DNA from: DATLHO01 sp035539855
Lineage (GTDB): Bacteria > Bacteroidota > Ignavibacteria > OLB7
Direction of reading: 5' to 3'
DNA: 24,423 nucleotides
NCBI GenBank assembly: GCA_035539855.1
Contig: DATLHO010000094.1
Coordinates: 1 to 24,423 of the forward strand
Shown here: piece after piece, positions 7,290 through 14,652 of the stretch
How the letters are laid out: each line of letters opens with the position of its first letter
Numbering within the stretch: the stretch's first letter is position 1
Program-made: the position numbers and the translations under genes
Notes under the pieces: generated by a model
What the model saw: the letters and a program-made list of their open reading frames with translations, nothing else
Database searches by the model: none
Told to the model about the DNA's origin: nothing

Positions 7290-7527
7290 GGCGGCAGAGC
7301 CGGCCCGGCGGCGCGACGCGAGGCACCGCCGTGCTTCGTCGGCGCATTCATCACCGACGGTGCCCGGTAATCCGGAACGCGGTCATCACCATCGTGCCGA
7401 GCATACATCTCCGCGACAGACGCGTCGCCCTATCGCCACCATCAGCACGGCATTCGTCCGGTTCTGAACCTGTCATAGTCGTGTAATCTGTCGCCGATAG
7501 CTTGTCGACCTGCCGAGATCTCGCGCG
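7290..7527. other. Convergent intergenic gap
   Basis: These 238 non-coding bases lie between the convergent response-regulator gene and the REC-Hpt gene. An imperfect long hairpin with GGCACCG/CGGTGCC ends lies near 7322-7364. There is no T-rich tail and nothing else recognisable. Confidence 0.4.
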
Positions 7528-8331
7528 TCAGCCTGTGCGATCGAGCTCATCTCGGACGCGATGCGCGACGCGGTCGAGGTCGGACTCGATCTCGAGCGCG
7601 GCGGTCTCGAGCTGCTCGGGCGCGAGCCCTGCGGCAGTGATTTCGAGCTCGCGCAGGCGCTCTCGAAGGAGCGATGCGCCGAGCGTCGCGGTCGAGCCGC
7701 CGAGCGTGTGCGCGTACCGGGCGAATGTCGCCCGATCGCCGGTTGCAGCCGCGTGACGCAGCAGCGCAACGAGCTCGCGCAGCGTCGCGAGAATTCCCTC
7801 GACAACCTCCTCGAAGGGACGCGACAGGTGCTCGGCAGTCTCGCGACGGAGACGGGAGAAGATCTCGACGGAGAGCTCCTCGAGCCCGCTCTCGACGCCG
7901 GCAGGCATCGTGCCGACGCGAAGCGCGGAGAGGATTGCCTCGATGCCGGTGGCATCGAGCGGTTTCTCGACGACGTCGTCAATGCCGGCGTCGTCGCAGC
8001 GTGCACGCACGTCGCCGTCGAGCGTCGCGGTCAGCGCGACGATGCGAGATACACTCGTTCCGTTTGGGGCTTTCGCACCGCCCGGGCCGTTCGCGCGAAT
8101 ACGCCGGCTCGCCTCGAAGCCGTCGAGCTCGGGCATTTGCAGGTCCATCAGCACGAGGTCGTACGCCCGGCGCGACGCGGCCTCGACCGCCTCGATGCCG
8201 TCGATGGCAGTGTCGACCTCGTGGCCGGCGCTCCGCAGAAGGCTCGAGACGACCATCCGGCTGAGCGGCTCGTCATCGACGACGAGGATCGCGAGCGTCC
8301 GTCCGGTGCCTTTTGAAGTGTCCGGGTCCAT
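7528..8331 (-). CDS. Receiver-Hpt phosphorelay protein
   Basis: This 267-residue protein has a receiver domain (about 13-138: VVDDEP pocket, acceptor Asp63 in LVLMDLQMPELDG, Thr101, Lys123) joined to a histidine phosphotransfer domain (about 150-265) with the intact acceptor motif ARYAHTLGGSTATLGA (His208). Such proteins relay phosphate between a hybrid kinase and a downstream regulator. The gene is transcribed away from the hybrid kinase gene with start codons only about 10-18 bases apart, so the two probably act together. The ATG at 8331 was chosen because the receiver begins within a dozen residues of it. An in-frame GTG at 8340 would also serve. Frame continuing upstream of it is a shadow of the kinase gene. 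No strong ribosome site is visible. Confidence 0.92.
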   Translation of the reverse strand: MDPDTSKGTGRTLAILVVDDEPLSRMVVSSLLRSAGHEVDTAIDGIEAVEAASRRAYDLVLMDLQMPELDGFEASRRIRANGPGGAKAPNGTSVSRIVALTATLDGDVRARCDDAGIDDVVEKPLDATGIEAILSALRVGTMPAGVESGLEELSVEIFSRLRRETAEHLSRPFEEVVEGILATLRELVALLRHAAATGDRATFARYAHTLGGSTATLGASLLRERLRELEITAAGLAPEQLETAALEIESDLDRVAHRVRDELDRTG

Positions 8332-8340
8332 GCCTCTCAC

Positions 8341-10701
8341 GTGATTCTGATGAACATTAACGCCGACACCCCCGATGAGCGTAGCACCCAGCCGACCGAT
8401 GAGGAGCTGATCGCATCGGCGCGATACCGCGAGCTGGCGGCGAGCGCGCGCGACATCATCTACGGTATCGACCGCAACGGGCACGTCTCGTTCCATAACA
8501 GCGCGGCGACCAGAGTGCTCGACTTCGGCACGAACAGTCTCGTCGGCCGCCACTATCTCGATCTCGTCGCCGCGCCCGATCGCGAGCGCGTCCACCGTTT
8601 CTACCTGCGTCAGTTCGCGAGGAAGATACCCAACACCTACCTCGAGTTCCTCGCCTACACTCCCGATGGCTCTGACCTCTGGCTCGGACAGAACGTCCAG
8701 CTCGTCCTCGACGACGAGCACCTCGGCTTCTACGCCGTCGCGCGCGACATCAGCGATCGACGCCGGATGGAGCTCGCGCTGCGCGAGAGCGAGGAGCGCT
8801 TCCGTCGCAGCTTCGACGACGCGCCGATCGGCATGGCCCTCGTCGCGCTCGACGGACGCTTCACGCGCGTCAACACCGTACTCTGCGAGCTGCTCGGGCG
8901 CACCGAGGCGGAGCTGCTCGCGCTCAATTTTCAAGCGATCACCCATCCCGATGATCTCGATCTCGATCTGCGCCACGTTCGGAAGCTCATCGTCGGAGAG
9001 ATCGCGTCCTATCAGCTCGAGAAACGCTACCTGCATCGCGACGGGCGGTCGATCTGGATCCAGCTCTCGGTCTCGCTCGTGCGCGACGAGCACCAGCGGC
9101 CGCAGTACTTCATCGCGCAGATCCAGAGCGTCGACGAGCGCCGCGCGATGCTCGAGGAGCTCGCGCGCGCACGCGATGCCGCACTGGAGTCCTCGCGGAT
9201 GAAGAGCGCGTTCCTCGCATCGATGAGCCACGAGATCCGCACGCCGATGAACGGCATCATCGGCGTCGCCGGGCTGATGCTCGGCACGACGCTGACCGCG
9301 GAGCAGCGCGAGTACATGACGCTGATCCGCAGCTCGGCCGAATCGTTGTTCGGACTGCTCAACAACGTCGTCGACGTCGCGCGGCTCGAGGCCGGGCGGT
9401 TGGAGCTCGTCAGCTCGGACGTCGCGATCCGCGCCATCGTCGACGACGTCGTCGATACCTTCCGGCCGCACTCGCTCGAGCGCGGGCTGCGGCTGGCGTC
9501 GGTCGTCGGCGACAGCGTGCCCGAGCGCATCGAGGGCGACGAGGTGCGGCTGCGCCAGGTCCTCGAGAACCTCGTCGGCAACGCGCTGAAGTTCACCGAT
9601 GACGGGGATGTGATCGTCAGCGTCGTGCCGTCGCGTGATGCGTACGGCCGTGCCGAGGTCCGCTTCGAGATCGCCGACACCGGCATCGGCATGGCCGCGG
9701 AGGACATCCCCCGGCTCTTCGATCCGTTCACGCAAGCCGACGAGTCGTCGACCCGCGCGCATGGGGGCGCCGGGCTCGGCCTGGCGATATGCCAGCGTCT
9801 CGTCCAGCTCATGGGCGGCGCGATCGGCGTCGAGCCCCGCGAGCCGCAAGGTTCGGTCGTGTGGTTCACGATCCCGACCGGCGCCGCCGCGAGCGGCTCT
9901 GCGACGCTCATCGCCGAGCGCGGGGCGGAGCTCGCCCAGCGCGAGGCGGTCCGCACGCTCGTCGTCGAGGACAATCCGATCAACCGGATGGTCACGCTCG
10001 GACAGCTTCGCCAGAGCGGCATCGGCGCCGACATCGCGACCGACGGATGGGAGGCGCTCGACGCGCTCTCGCGCGCCGACTACGACTTGATTCTCATGGA
10101 CTGCGACATGCCCGCGCTCGACGGCTGCGCGGCGACCGAGCTGATTCGGCGCTTCGAGTCACCCGACGAGCACATCGTCATCGTCGCGGTCACGGCGCAA
10201 AGCGACGAGCGCGCGCGCGAGCGCTGCCTCGCGGCCGGCATGGACGAATACCTCGGCAAGCCCGTCAGCTCCGAGCAGCTCGCCGCCGTCGTCGATCGCG
10301 TCGCGTCGATGCGCCGCGCCGGACTCCGGGCCAGAGATGTGGGAGCCCTCGAGCCGACGCTCGATCTGCGCGCGCTCGATCGTCTCGGACTCTTCGATGA
10401 GGCGCGCAGGCACGCGCTCGACGCGCAGATCGCCTCGTTCACCACAGCGATGCGCATCGGTCTGCAATCGATCGACGAAGCACTTCGGAATAGGGACGTC
10501 GACGGCGTCGGTCGCGCGACTTGCGAGCTCTCCGCGGACGCGCGCTCTATGGGAGCGCTGCGCCTGGCGTGGCTGCTCGAGCAGCTCGGGGCCTGGCTTC
10601 CCGAGCGACGCATCGAGGGAGCGCACTTCATCGCGCTGCAGGCGCGCCGCGCGCTTGACGCCGCGGCATCAGCGCTCATGCGCGCCACGACGGGAGTGTA
10701 G
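8341..10701 (+). CDS. Soluble PAS-PAS hybrid histidine kinase with a histidine-less Hpt-like tail
   Basis: This 786-residue protein has, in order: PAS domain (about 28-140), PAS/PAC domain (about 148-266), dimerisation/phosphoacceptor domain with SHEIRTPMNGI (His297), and an ATPase domain (N box NLVGNALKF 410-418, DTGIG 446-450, glycine lid GGAGLGLAI). These are followed by a receiver domain (EDN 543-545, acceptor Asp587 in LILMDCDMPALDG, Thr618, Lys640) and an Hpt-like helical domain (about 672-780). In the last, the helix that should carry His reads RATCELSADARSMGALRLAW and contains no histidine. No membrane segment or signal peptide is present, so it senses a cytoplasmic cue. The start is GTG 8341 or ATG 8350; neither has a ribosome site. 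Confidence 0.95.
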   Translation: MILMNINADTPDERSTQPTDEELIASARYRELAASARDIIYGIDRNGHVSFHNSAATRVLDFGTNSLVGRHYLDLVAAPDRERVHRFYLRQFARKIPNTYLEFLAYTPDGSDLWLGQNVQLVLDDEHLGFYAVARDISDRRRMELALRESEERFRRSFDDAPIGMALVALDGRFTRVNTVLCELLGRTEAELLALNFQAITHPDDLDLDLRHVRKLIVGEIASYQLEKRYLHRDGRSIWIQLSVSLVRDEHQRPQYFIAQIQSVDERRAMLEELARARDAALESSRMKSAFLASMSHEIRTPMNGIIGVAGLMLGTTLTAEQREYMTLIRSSAESLFGLLNNVVDVARLEAGRLELVSSDVAIRAIVDDVVDTFRPHSLERGLRLASVVGDSVPERIEGDEVRLRQVLENLVGNALKFTDDGDVIVSVVPSRDAYGRAEVRFEIADTGIGMAAEDIPRLFDPFTQADESSTRAHGGAGLGLAICQRLVQLMGGAIGVEPREPQGSVVWFTIPTGAAASGSATLIAERGAELAQREAVRTLVVEDNPINRMVTLGQLRQSGIGADIATDGWEALDALSRADYDLILMDCDMPALDGCAATELIRRFESPDEHIVIVAVTAQSDERARERCLAAGMDEYLGKPVSSEQLAAVVDRVASMRRAGLRARDVGALEPTLDLRALDRLGLFDEARRHALDAQIASFTTAMRIGLQSIDEALRNRDVDGVGRATCELSADARSMGALRLAWLLEQLGAWLPERRIEGAHFIALQARRALDAAASALMRATTGV

Positions 10702-10946
10702 TCGCGAGGTGCTCGCTGTTGCCGGAATCTCGGTCATGTCGGGGAGCGGTGTCGCGGCAATCGCTGAAGCATCGATTGTAATAGGCGTGTCATATTTCCC
10801 TGCGTATCATGGTCGTGTTCCACCAGGAGCCTTCCCCCTGGATCCCTGGACTTCCCGTCATGCCCGTGATGCGCACGAAACACGCGCCGCCCCGTGAGAG
10901 CGTGCCTGTGTTACCTGCACCTGCGCACCTCTAGCCGGTCACACCA
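10702..10946 (+). other. Intergenic gap between the hybrid kinase and the Fnr-type gene
   Basis: These 245 non-coding bases hold a locally AT-richer stretch (about 10770-10812, with CATATT and TATCAT hexamers) that could hold a promoter, but no pair has good spacing. No terminator for the kinase gene is evident, so read-through into the regulator gene is possible. No TTGAT-N4-ATCAA site was found. Confidence 0.4.
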
Positions 10947-11657
10947 ATGTCCAACACCAGTACGCCAACGTCGCACTGCGACACCTGCGAGTCGCGCGAG
11001 CGATCGGTCTTCTGCGAGCTGCTGCCGCGTGAGATCGAGTCGATCACCGCGACGAAAGTGACGCGCACGATCTCGCGGGGGGATACCCTCTTCTACGACG
11101 GCGACACCCCGGCCGGCATCTACTGTGTCTCGCAGGGCACGCTGAAGATCTACAAGGGCAGTCGTGACGGTCGCGAGCAGATCGTGCGACTGGCCCGTCC
11201 CGGAGACATCGTGGGCTACCGCGCGATCCTCTCCGGCGGCGGGCACAACAACTCCGCGACGGCGCTCGACGACGTGTCCGTCTGCTACATTCCACGCGCC
11301 GTCTTCTTTTCGCTCATCCAGGACAATCCGCAGATGGCGACCAAGGTCCTGTCGCTGCTCTCGGCCGAGCTGCGTCGCGCCGAGGACCGCATGGTCGACA
11401 TGCAGCGACCCGTCCGCGAACGCGTGGCCGAGACGCTCCTACTGCTGAGGCAGAGCGGCGGCGTCGACGCCGACGGCAGGACGCTGAACATCCGCGTCAC
11501 GCGCGCCGAGATCGGCTCGATCGTCGGCGCGGCGACCGAGTCGGTCATCCGCCTGCTCGCCGACTTCAAGCGCGAGGGCCTGGTCGAGTTCGTCGGCCGC
11601 CGCATCTCGATCCTCGATCACGATCGCCTCGTTGACGCGGCCGCACTCGCGGACTGA
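10947..11657 (+). CDS. Crp/Fnr-family transcription regulator with Fnr-like cysteines
   Basis: This 236-residue regulator has a cNMP-binding-type beta-roll (about 28-125), a long dimer helix (about 128-155) and a winged-helix domain (about 157-230). The cysteine pattern C11-x2-C14-x8-C23 plus Cys113 in SVCYIP parallels the four cluster ligands of E. coli FNR, where the last lies in VCEIP. An oxygen- or NO-sensitive iron-sulfur cluster is therefore plausible. The recognition helix reads TESVIRLL, retaining the Glu and Arg that contact DNA in FNR and CRP. It closely resembles the regulator at 18882-19601. A terminator hairpin follows. The ATG is the first codon giving the CDTC motif; no strong ribosome site is visible. 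Confidence 0.93.
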   Translation: MSNTSTPTSHCDTCESRERSVFCELLPREIESITATKVTRTISRGDTLFYDGDTPAGIYCVSQGTLKIYKGSRDGREQIVRLARPGDIVGYRAILSGGGHNNSATALDDVSVCYIPRAVFFSLIQDNPQMATKVLSLLSAELRRAEDRMVDMQRPVRERVAETLLLLRQSGGVDADGRTLNIRVTRAEIGSIVGAATESVIRLLADFKREGLVEFVGRRISILDHDRLVDAAALAD

Positions 11658-11697
11658 TCTTCGTCGTATATTCCGCTCCTCGGAGCCCTCCTCACAT

Positions 11698-11728
11698 GCG
11701 CCCCCCAGGCTATTCGCCCAGGGGGCGC
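11698..11728 (+). terminator. Terminator hairpin after the first Fnr-type gene
   Basis: GCGCCCCC (11698-11705) pairs perfectly with GGGGGCGC (11721-11728) around a 15-base loop, followed by GTTGCGTTTCG. It lies 40 bases after the stop codon. Confidence 0.65.
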
Positions 11729-11753
11729 GTTGCGTTTCGCAATCGCGGCACGG

Positions 11754-11781
11754 TTCTTGTGCCGGTGCACTCAGTTAGATT
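11754..11781 (+). promoter_or_regulatory. Candidate promoter of the phosphodiesterase lipoprotein gene
   Basis: A TAGATT box at 11776-11781 lies 27 bases before the ATG at 11809, with TTCTTG 16 bases upstream (11754-11759). It shares the TAnnTT form seen before four other genes here. Assigned by eye only. Confidence 0.35.
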
Positions 11782-11808
11782 CCCCGTCCTGTACCCAAAC
11801 CCGATTCG

Positions 11809-12894
11809 ATGACCATGATCTCTAGAACCTTCGGCGGCGTGCTGATGAGCGCAGCGCTCGCCGCGCTCGTCATCTCGGGCTGCAAGGACAGCCCGCTCAT
11901 CCCGGATTCGATCAACACGGCCCTGTTCGATCTCAACTGTCCCGGTCGCACGGCGCACTTCGACAACGTCGACACGTTCATCGTGATCGGCCATCGTGGT
12001 GCCGCCGGACTCGAGGTGGAGAACACGATTCCCTCGTTCCAGCTCGCCATCAACGAGGGCGCCAACGCCATCGAGCTCGACTTCTGCATGACCAAGGATG
12101 GTCACATCGTCGTGTGGCACGACTGGGACCCGAACGATCCGATCGCGCTCGTCCGCGAGCAGGGCATCGAGTTCGGCTCGAAGTACCGCCCGCGCTTTCC
12201 GGGGGTCGACGACGAGATGCGTCGTCCGATGCACGAGCTGACGCTCGAGGAGTTCAAGGCGAATTACTGGTATGCGCGGAAGAACCTCATCAACAAGGAG
12301 CGCGTTCCGGTCGAGATCCCCACGTTCGTCGACTTCATGGAGTGGGCGAAGAATCAGCCGAAGCTGCTCTACGTCTTCTACGACATCAAGCTGCCCGAGG
12401 ATCGCGCCTATCTCGCCGGTGAGATGATCGGCCGGATGGACTCGATCGTCGCGGCCTACAACCCCACGTGGCGCGGCGTCTACATCACGCCCAACCCGTC
12501 GGTCTGGCAGAACATCGGCTCGATCCTGCGCAACGCCGGACTGTCGTTCGACGTCGATCTCGGCGGCGGCACGATCAGCGAGGAGTACTGCAGCATCAGT
12601 TCCTCGAAGTATGCCCGCGATCGCGGCAACGGCTTCGCAACGACGATGCACCCGTTCGCGTGGACCGAGCGTCCCTGGACCACGCTGAAGAACCTCCTGT
12701 ACTGCGATCTGCTCGTGCGCGACGCCGAGCCGGCCGAGGGCCAGACCCGCGTCGTCGAGAAGGTGATCGCGGCGACCATCAACGACGAGGAGAAGATGCG
12801 CTGCCTCGTCGAGCTGGGCATCGATGGCCTCATGACGGACGATCCTGGCATGCTGCGCCGGGTCGCCGTCGAGATGGGCAAGTTCGTCCAGTAG
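11809..12894 (+). CDS. Glycerophosphodiester phosphodiesterase lipoprotein
   Basis: This 361-residue exported lipoprotein has the lipobox LVISGC with the lipidated Cys25 after a hydrophobic signal sequence. The rest is a GDPD-family TIM barrel, which hydrolyses glycerophosphodiesters to glycerol-3-phosphate and an alcohol using a metal. Catalytic signatures are GHRGAAG (His62, Arg63), EVENTIPSF (Glu71, Asn72), AIELDF (Glu89, Asp91) and the KDGHIVVWHD motif (His104, Asp105); GLMTDDP closes the barrel. It probably acts in the periplasm on phospholipid headgroups. It is flanked by hairpins on both sides and so is likely monocistronic. A Met two codons downstream is an alternative start. Confidence 0.93.
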   Translation: MTMISRTFGGVLMSAALAALVISGCKDSPLIPDSINTALFDLNCPGRTAHFDNVDTFIVIGHRGAAGLEVENTIPSFQLAINEGANAIELDFCMTKDGHIVVWHDWDPNDPIALVREQGIEFGSKYRPRFPGVDDEMRRPMHELTLEEFKANYWYARKNLINKERVPVEIPTFVDFMEWAKNQPKLLYVFYDIKLPEDRAYLAGEMIGRMDSIVAAYNPTWRGVYITPNPSVWQNIGSILRNAGLSFDVDLGGGTISEEYCSISSSKYARDRGNGFATTMHPFAWTERPWTTLKNLLYCDLLVRDAEPAEGQTRVVEKVIAATINDEEKMRCLVELGIDGLMTDDPGMLRRVAVEMGKFVQ

Positions 12895-12924
12895 CGGCGC
12901 GCTTCGCCGACGAAGTATCAACCG

Positions 12925-12959
12925 CGAAGGCCCGGTGAGCACTGCTCATCGGGCCTTCG
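12925..12959. terminator. Bidirectional terminator between convergent genes
   Basis: CGAAGGCCCG (12925-12934) pairs with CGGGCCTTCG (12950-12959), and an inner TGAGC/GCTCA stem leaves a three-base loop. It sits between the stop codons of the phosphodiesterase (+) and the anti-sigma gene (-) and can serve both. Confidence 0.85.
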
Positions 12960-12980
12960 TGTGTTATACCATCCTGTCGT

Positions 12981-13811
12981 TCAGGGCTTTCGCCGGACAT
13001 CCTCGACGCCGACGCGAACCCTGACACTGTCGCCCTCGATCACGCGGAGCTTCTTCGGAGGCGCCGTCGTCGTCGCCGGCGTCGACTGCTCACGAACGGC
13101 GGGCGTTTCGGCATCGGGAGCGCGACCGTCCCGCGTGTCGCGTGCGTCGGCGTCGCCGCGCGTGGTCGTCGAGCCGTTGGCGGAAGCCCCCTCGGTCGCG
13201 GTCGCGCTTGCGGGCGTACCGACACGGCCGGCCTCGACGCCCGCGCCGCCGGCCCGGACATCGGATGCCTCGGCGCTGCCTGCGCCCGTGCCGTTCTCGC
13301 CCGTGCCGTTCTCGCGCGTGCCGATCTCCGTCGGTGAGTCGAGGTCGACGGCGGAGTCCGAGCGTCGCGCGTCGAGCGGAGCCCGTGCCGTACTGTCGGA
13401 CGTCGCGGTCGTGTCCGCGACCGACGACGGCCGGTCGGCGATATCGCTCACCAGCCAGGCGCCAATGAACACTGCCGTGCCGGCGCCGGCGATTCCGAGC
13501 CAGCGCAGCAGCGGCGAGATGGGCGCCGACGGCGTCGGAGCGGACGAGCCCGGCGTCGATGTCGGTGTCGACGCCGGCGGCGTCGGCAGCGCCGCGAGGG
13601 CCGCCATCATGCCGGCTCGCGTCGCGCCGTGATCATCGGGCATCGTCGCGACGTCGCGCTCGATCGTCGCGCGGATCGCGCGTTCGGCATCGACCTGCAT
13701 GCGGAGCCCGCCGTCGCGCGCGAGACGCTCCTCGAAGACGGTGCGATCGGATGGGCTCAAGGTGCCGTCGAGATAGCGGGCGACCTGGTCCGGGTGTCTC
13801 CTGTCGGTCAT
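12981..13811 (-). CDS. Probable anti-sigma factor (single-pass membrane protein)
   Basis: This 276-residue protein is encoded directly after an ECF sigma gene with a four-base ATGA overlap. The cytoplasmic N-terminus (HPDQVARYLDGTLSPSDR, then FEERLARDGGLRMQV) resembles the helical anti-sigma domain but lacks the His/Cys zinc-binding residues. A Pro/Thr/Ser linker (about 76-98) leads to one membrane segment (about 101-123, RWLGIAGAGTAVFIGAWLV). The remaining 150 residues are a low-complexity Ala/Thr/Ser/Gly/Asp-rich periplasmic tail ending in a basic, valine-rich segment. Anti-sigma identity rests on this architecture and the neighbour. The tail may sense an envelope signal. Confidence 0.75.
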   Translation of the reverse strand: MTDRRHPDQVARYLDGTLSPSDRTVFEERLARDGGLRMQVDAERAIRATIERDVATMPDDHGATRAGMMAALAALPTPPASTPTSTPGSSAPTPSAPISPLLRWLGIAGAGTAVFIGAWLVSDIADRPSSVADTTATSDSTARAPLDARRSDSAVDLDSPTEIGTRENGTGENGTGAGSAEASDVRAGGAGVEAGRVGTPASATATEGASANGSTTTRGDADARDTRDGRAPDAETPAVREQSTPATTTAPPKKLRVIEGDSVRVRVGVEDVRRKP

Positions 13812-14500
13812 CGTGGGGTCCCCGCCTGATTCGTGTACCCGCCTTCACCTGCCTCGTCCGCGGTGCCGAGCGCGAGCGCCGTGCGTGCGGCGCTCGCGGC
13901 GCTCATCCTCACGACGATCGCACGGAGCTTCTCCCTGGCGCGCGAGGCACGCTTCCAGATCGCCTGCGGCGACTTGCCGAGCATCGCGGCGATCTCCTCG
14001 TGGTTGTAGCCGCTGTAGGCGTTGAGGATCAGCACCTCGCGATACTCGAACGGCAACTGCTCGAGCGCCGACTCGACGATCTCCTCCATTTCGGTCTTCT
14101 CGCGACGCTCCTCGAGCGGATGGGCGGACTCGCCGAGCTCGTCGAGCGAAGTCAGCCTGCGTCGGTCGCGGATCGCGTTGAGCGAGAGATTGCGCGCCAT
14201 GCGCACGAACAGACCGCCGGGATTGTGCACCGACGGCGGATCCAGGCGCATGCGCACGACCTTCTCCCACAGCTCCTGTGTGAGGTCCTCGGCACGTGCC
14301 GCACTGCCGACGAGCTTGACGCAGTAGACGTAGAGGCGGTGATTGTGCGCGTTGAACAGTTCGACGAGCGCCGCATCATCACCACGGAGATGCCGCTCGA
14401 ACAACTGCGTATCGCGATCTTCGGCTGTTGCTCTGACCTCCATCCAGACATCCCGTCGTGTCGATAGGGGGGAGGGCAAAGCTACGACATACTCGCTCAT
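13808..14500 (-). CDS. ECF-subfamily RNA polymerase sigma factor
   Basis: This 230-residue sigma-70-family factor has only regions 2 and 4. Region 2 spans about 30-98 (LFNAHNHRLYVYCVKLVG, then AEDLTQELWEKVVRM for core binding and -10 recognition). Region 4 spans about 140-195 (ALEQLPFEYREVLILNAYSG, then the helix-turn-helix YNHEEIAAMLGKSPQAIWKR). It would redirect RNA polymerase to envelope or stress genes. It is translationally coupled to the downstream anti-sigma gene. The first 19 residues are not family-like, and Met20 (MEVRATAEDRD) is a credible alternative start. The gene is divergent from an outer-membrane protein gene, and the shared spacer has repeated TGAC-type motifs. Confidence 0.93.
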   Translation of the reverse strand: MSEYVVALPSPLSTRRDVWMEVRATAEDRDTQLFERHLRGDDAALVELFNAHNHRLYVYCVKLVGSAARAEDLTQELWEKVVRMRLDPPSVHNPGGLFVRMARNLSLNAIRDRRRLTSLDELGESAHPLEERREKTEMEEIVESALEQLPFEYREVLILNAYSGYNHEEIAAMLGKSPQAIWKRASRAREKLRAIVVRMSAASAARTALALGTADEAGEGGYTNQAGTPR

Positions 14501-14520
14501 GGCTTCCAGGATCGTGTTCG

Positions 14521-14566
14521 TTGACCCGTTGACACCGGAGCCCCGACGACCCTGACACCGGTCAGG
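14521..14566. promoter_or_regulatory. Repeated TGAC(A)CCGG motifs in the sigma/outer-membrane divergent spacer
   Basis: TTGACCCG (14521-14528), TTGACACCGG (14529-14538) and CTGACACCGG (14552-14561) occur in a row. The last lies within the palindrome CCTGAC-accg-GTCAGG (14551-14566). Regular repetition between a sigma gene and a barrel-protein gene suggests operator or ECF promoter -35 elements, possibly autoregulatory. This is a pattern-based inference. Confidence 0.4.
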
Positions 14567-14596
14567 AAGAAATCCGCTCGCGTGTCAGCACCGCGA

Positions 14597-14617
14597 CGGC
14601 AGGCAGATCGCCTGCCG
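14597..14617 (+). promoter_or_regulatory. Hairpin in the leader of the outer-membrane protein gene
   Basis: CGGCAGGC (14597-14604) pairs perfectly with GCCTGCCG (14610-14617) around a five-base loop, 35 bases before the ATG at 14653. It could stabilise the transcript or attenuate it. Confidence 0.4.
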
Positions 14618-14652
14618 GACGCAGGGAACGACGATCACAGGGTGACGCACTC

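Noticed and set aside
8332..9849. Long open frame on the minus strand extending the REC-Hpt gene to a 773-codon protein
   Set aside because: The extension is antisense to the hybrid kinase, has shadow-type composition and no domain; the receiver begins just after the ATG at 8331.
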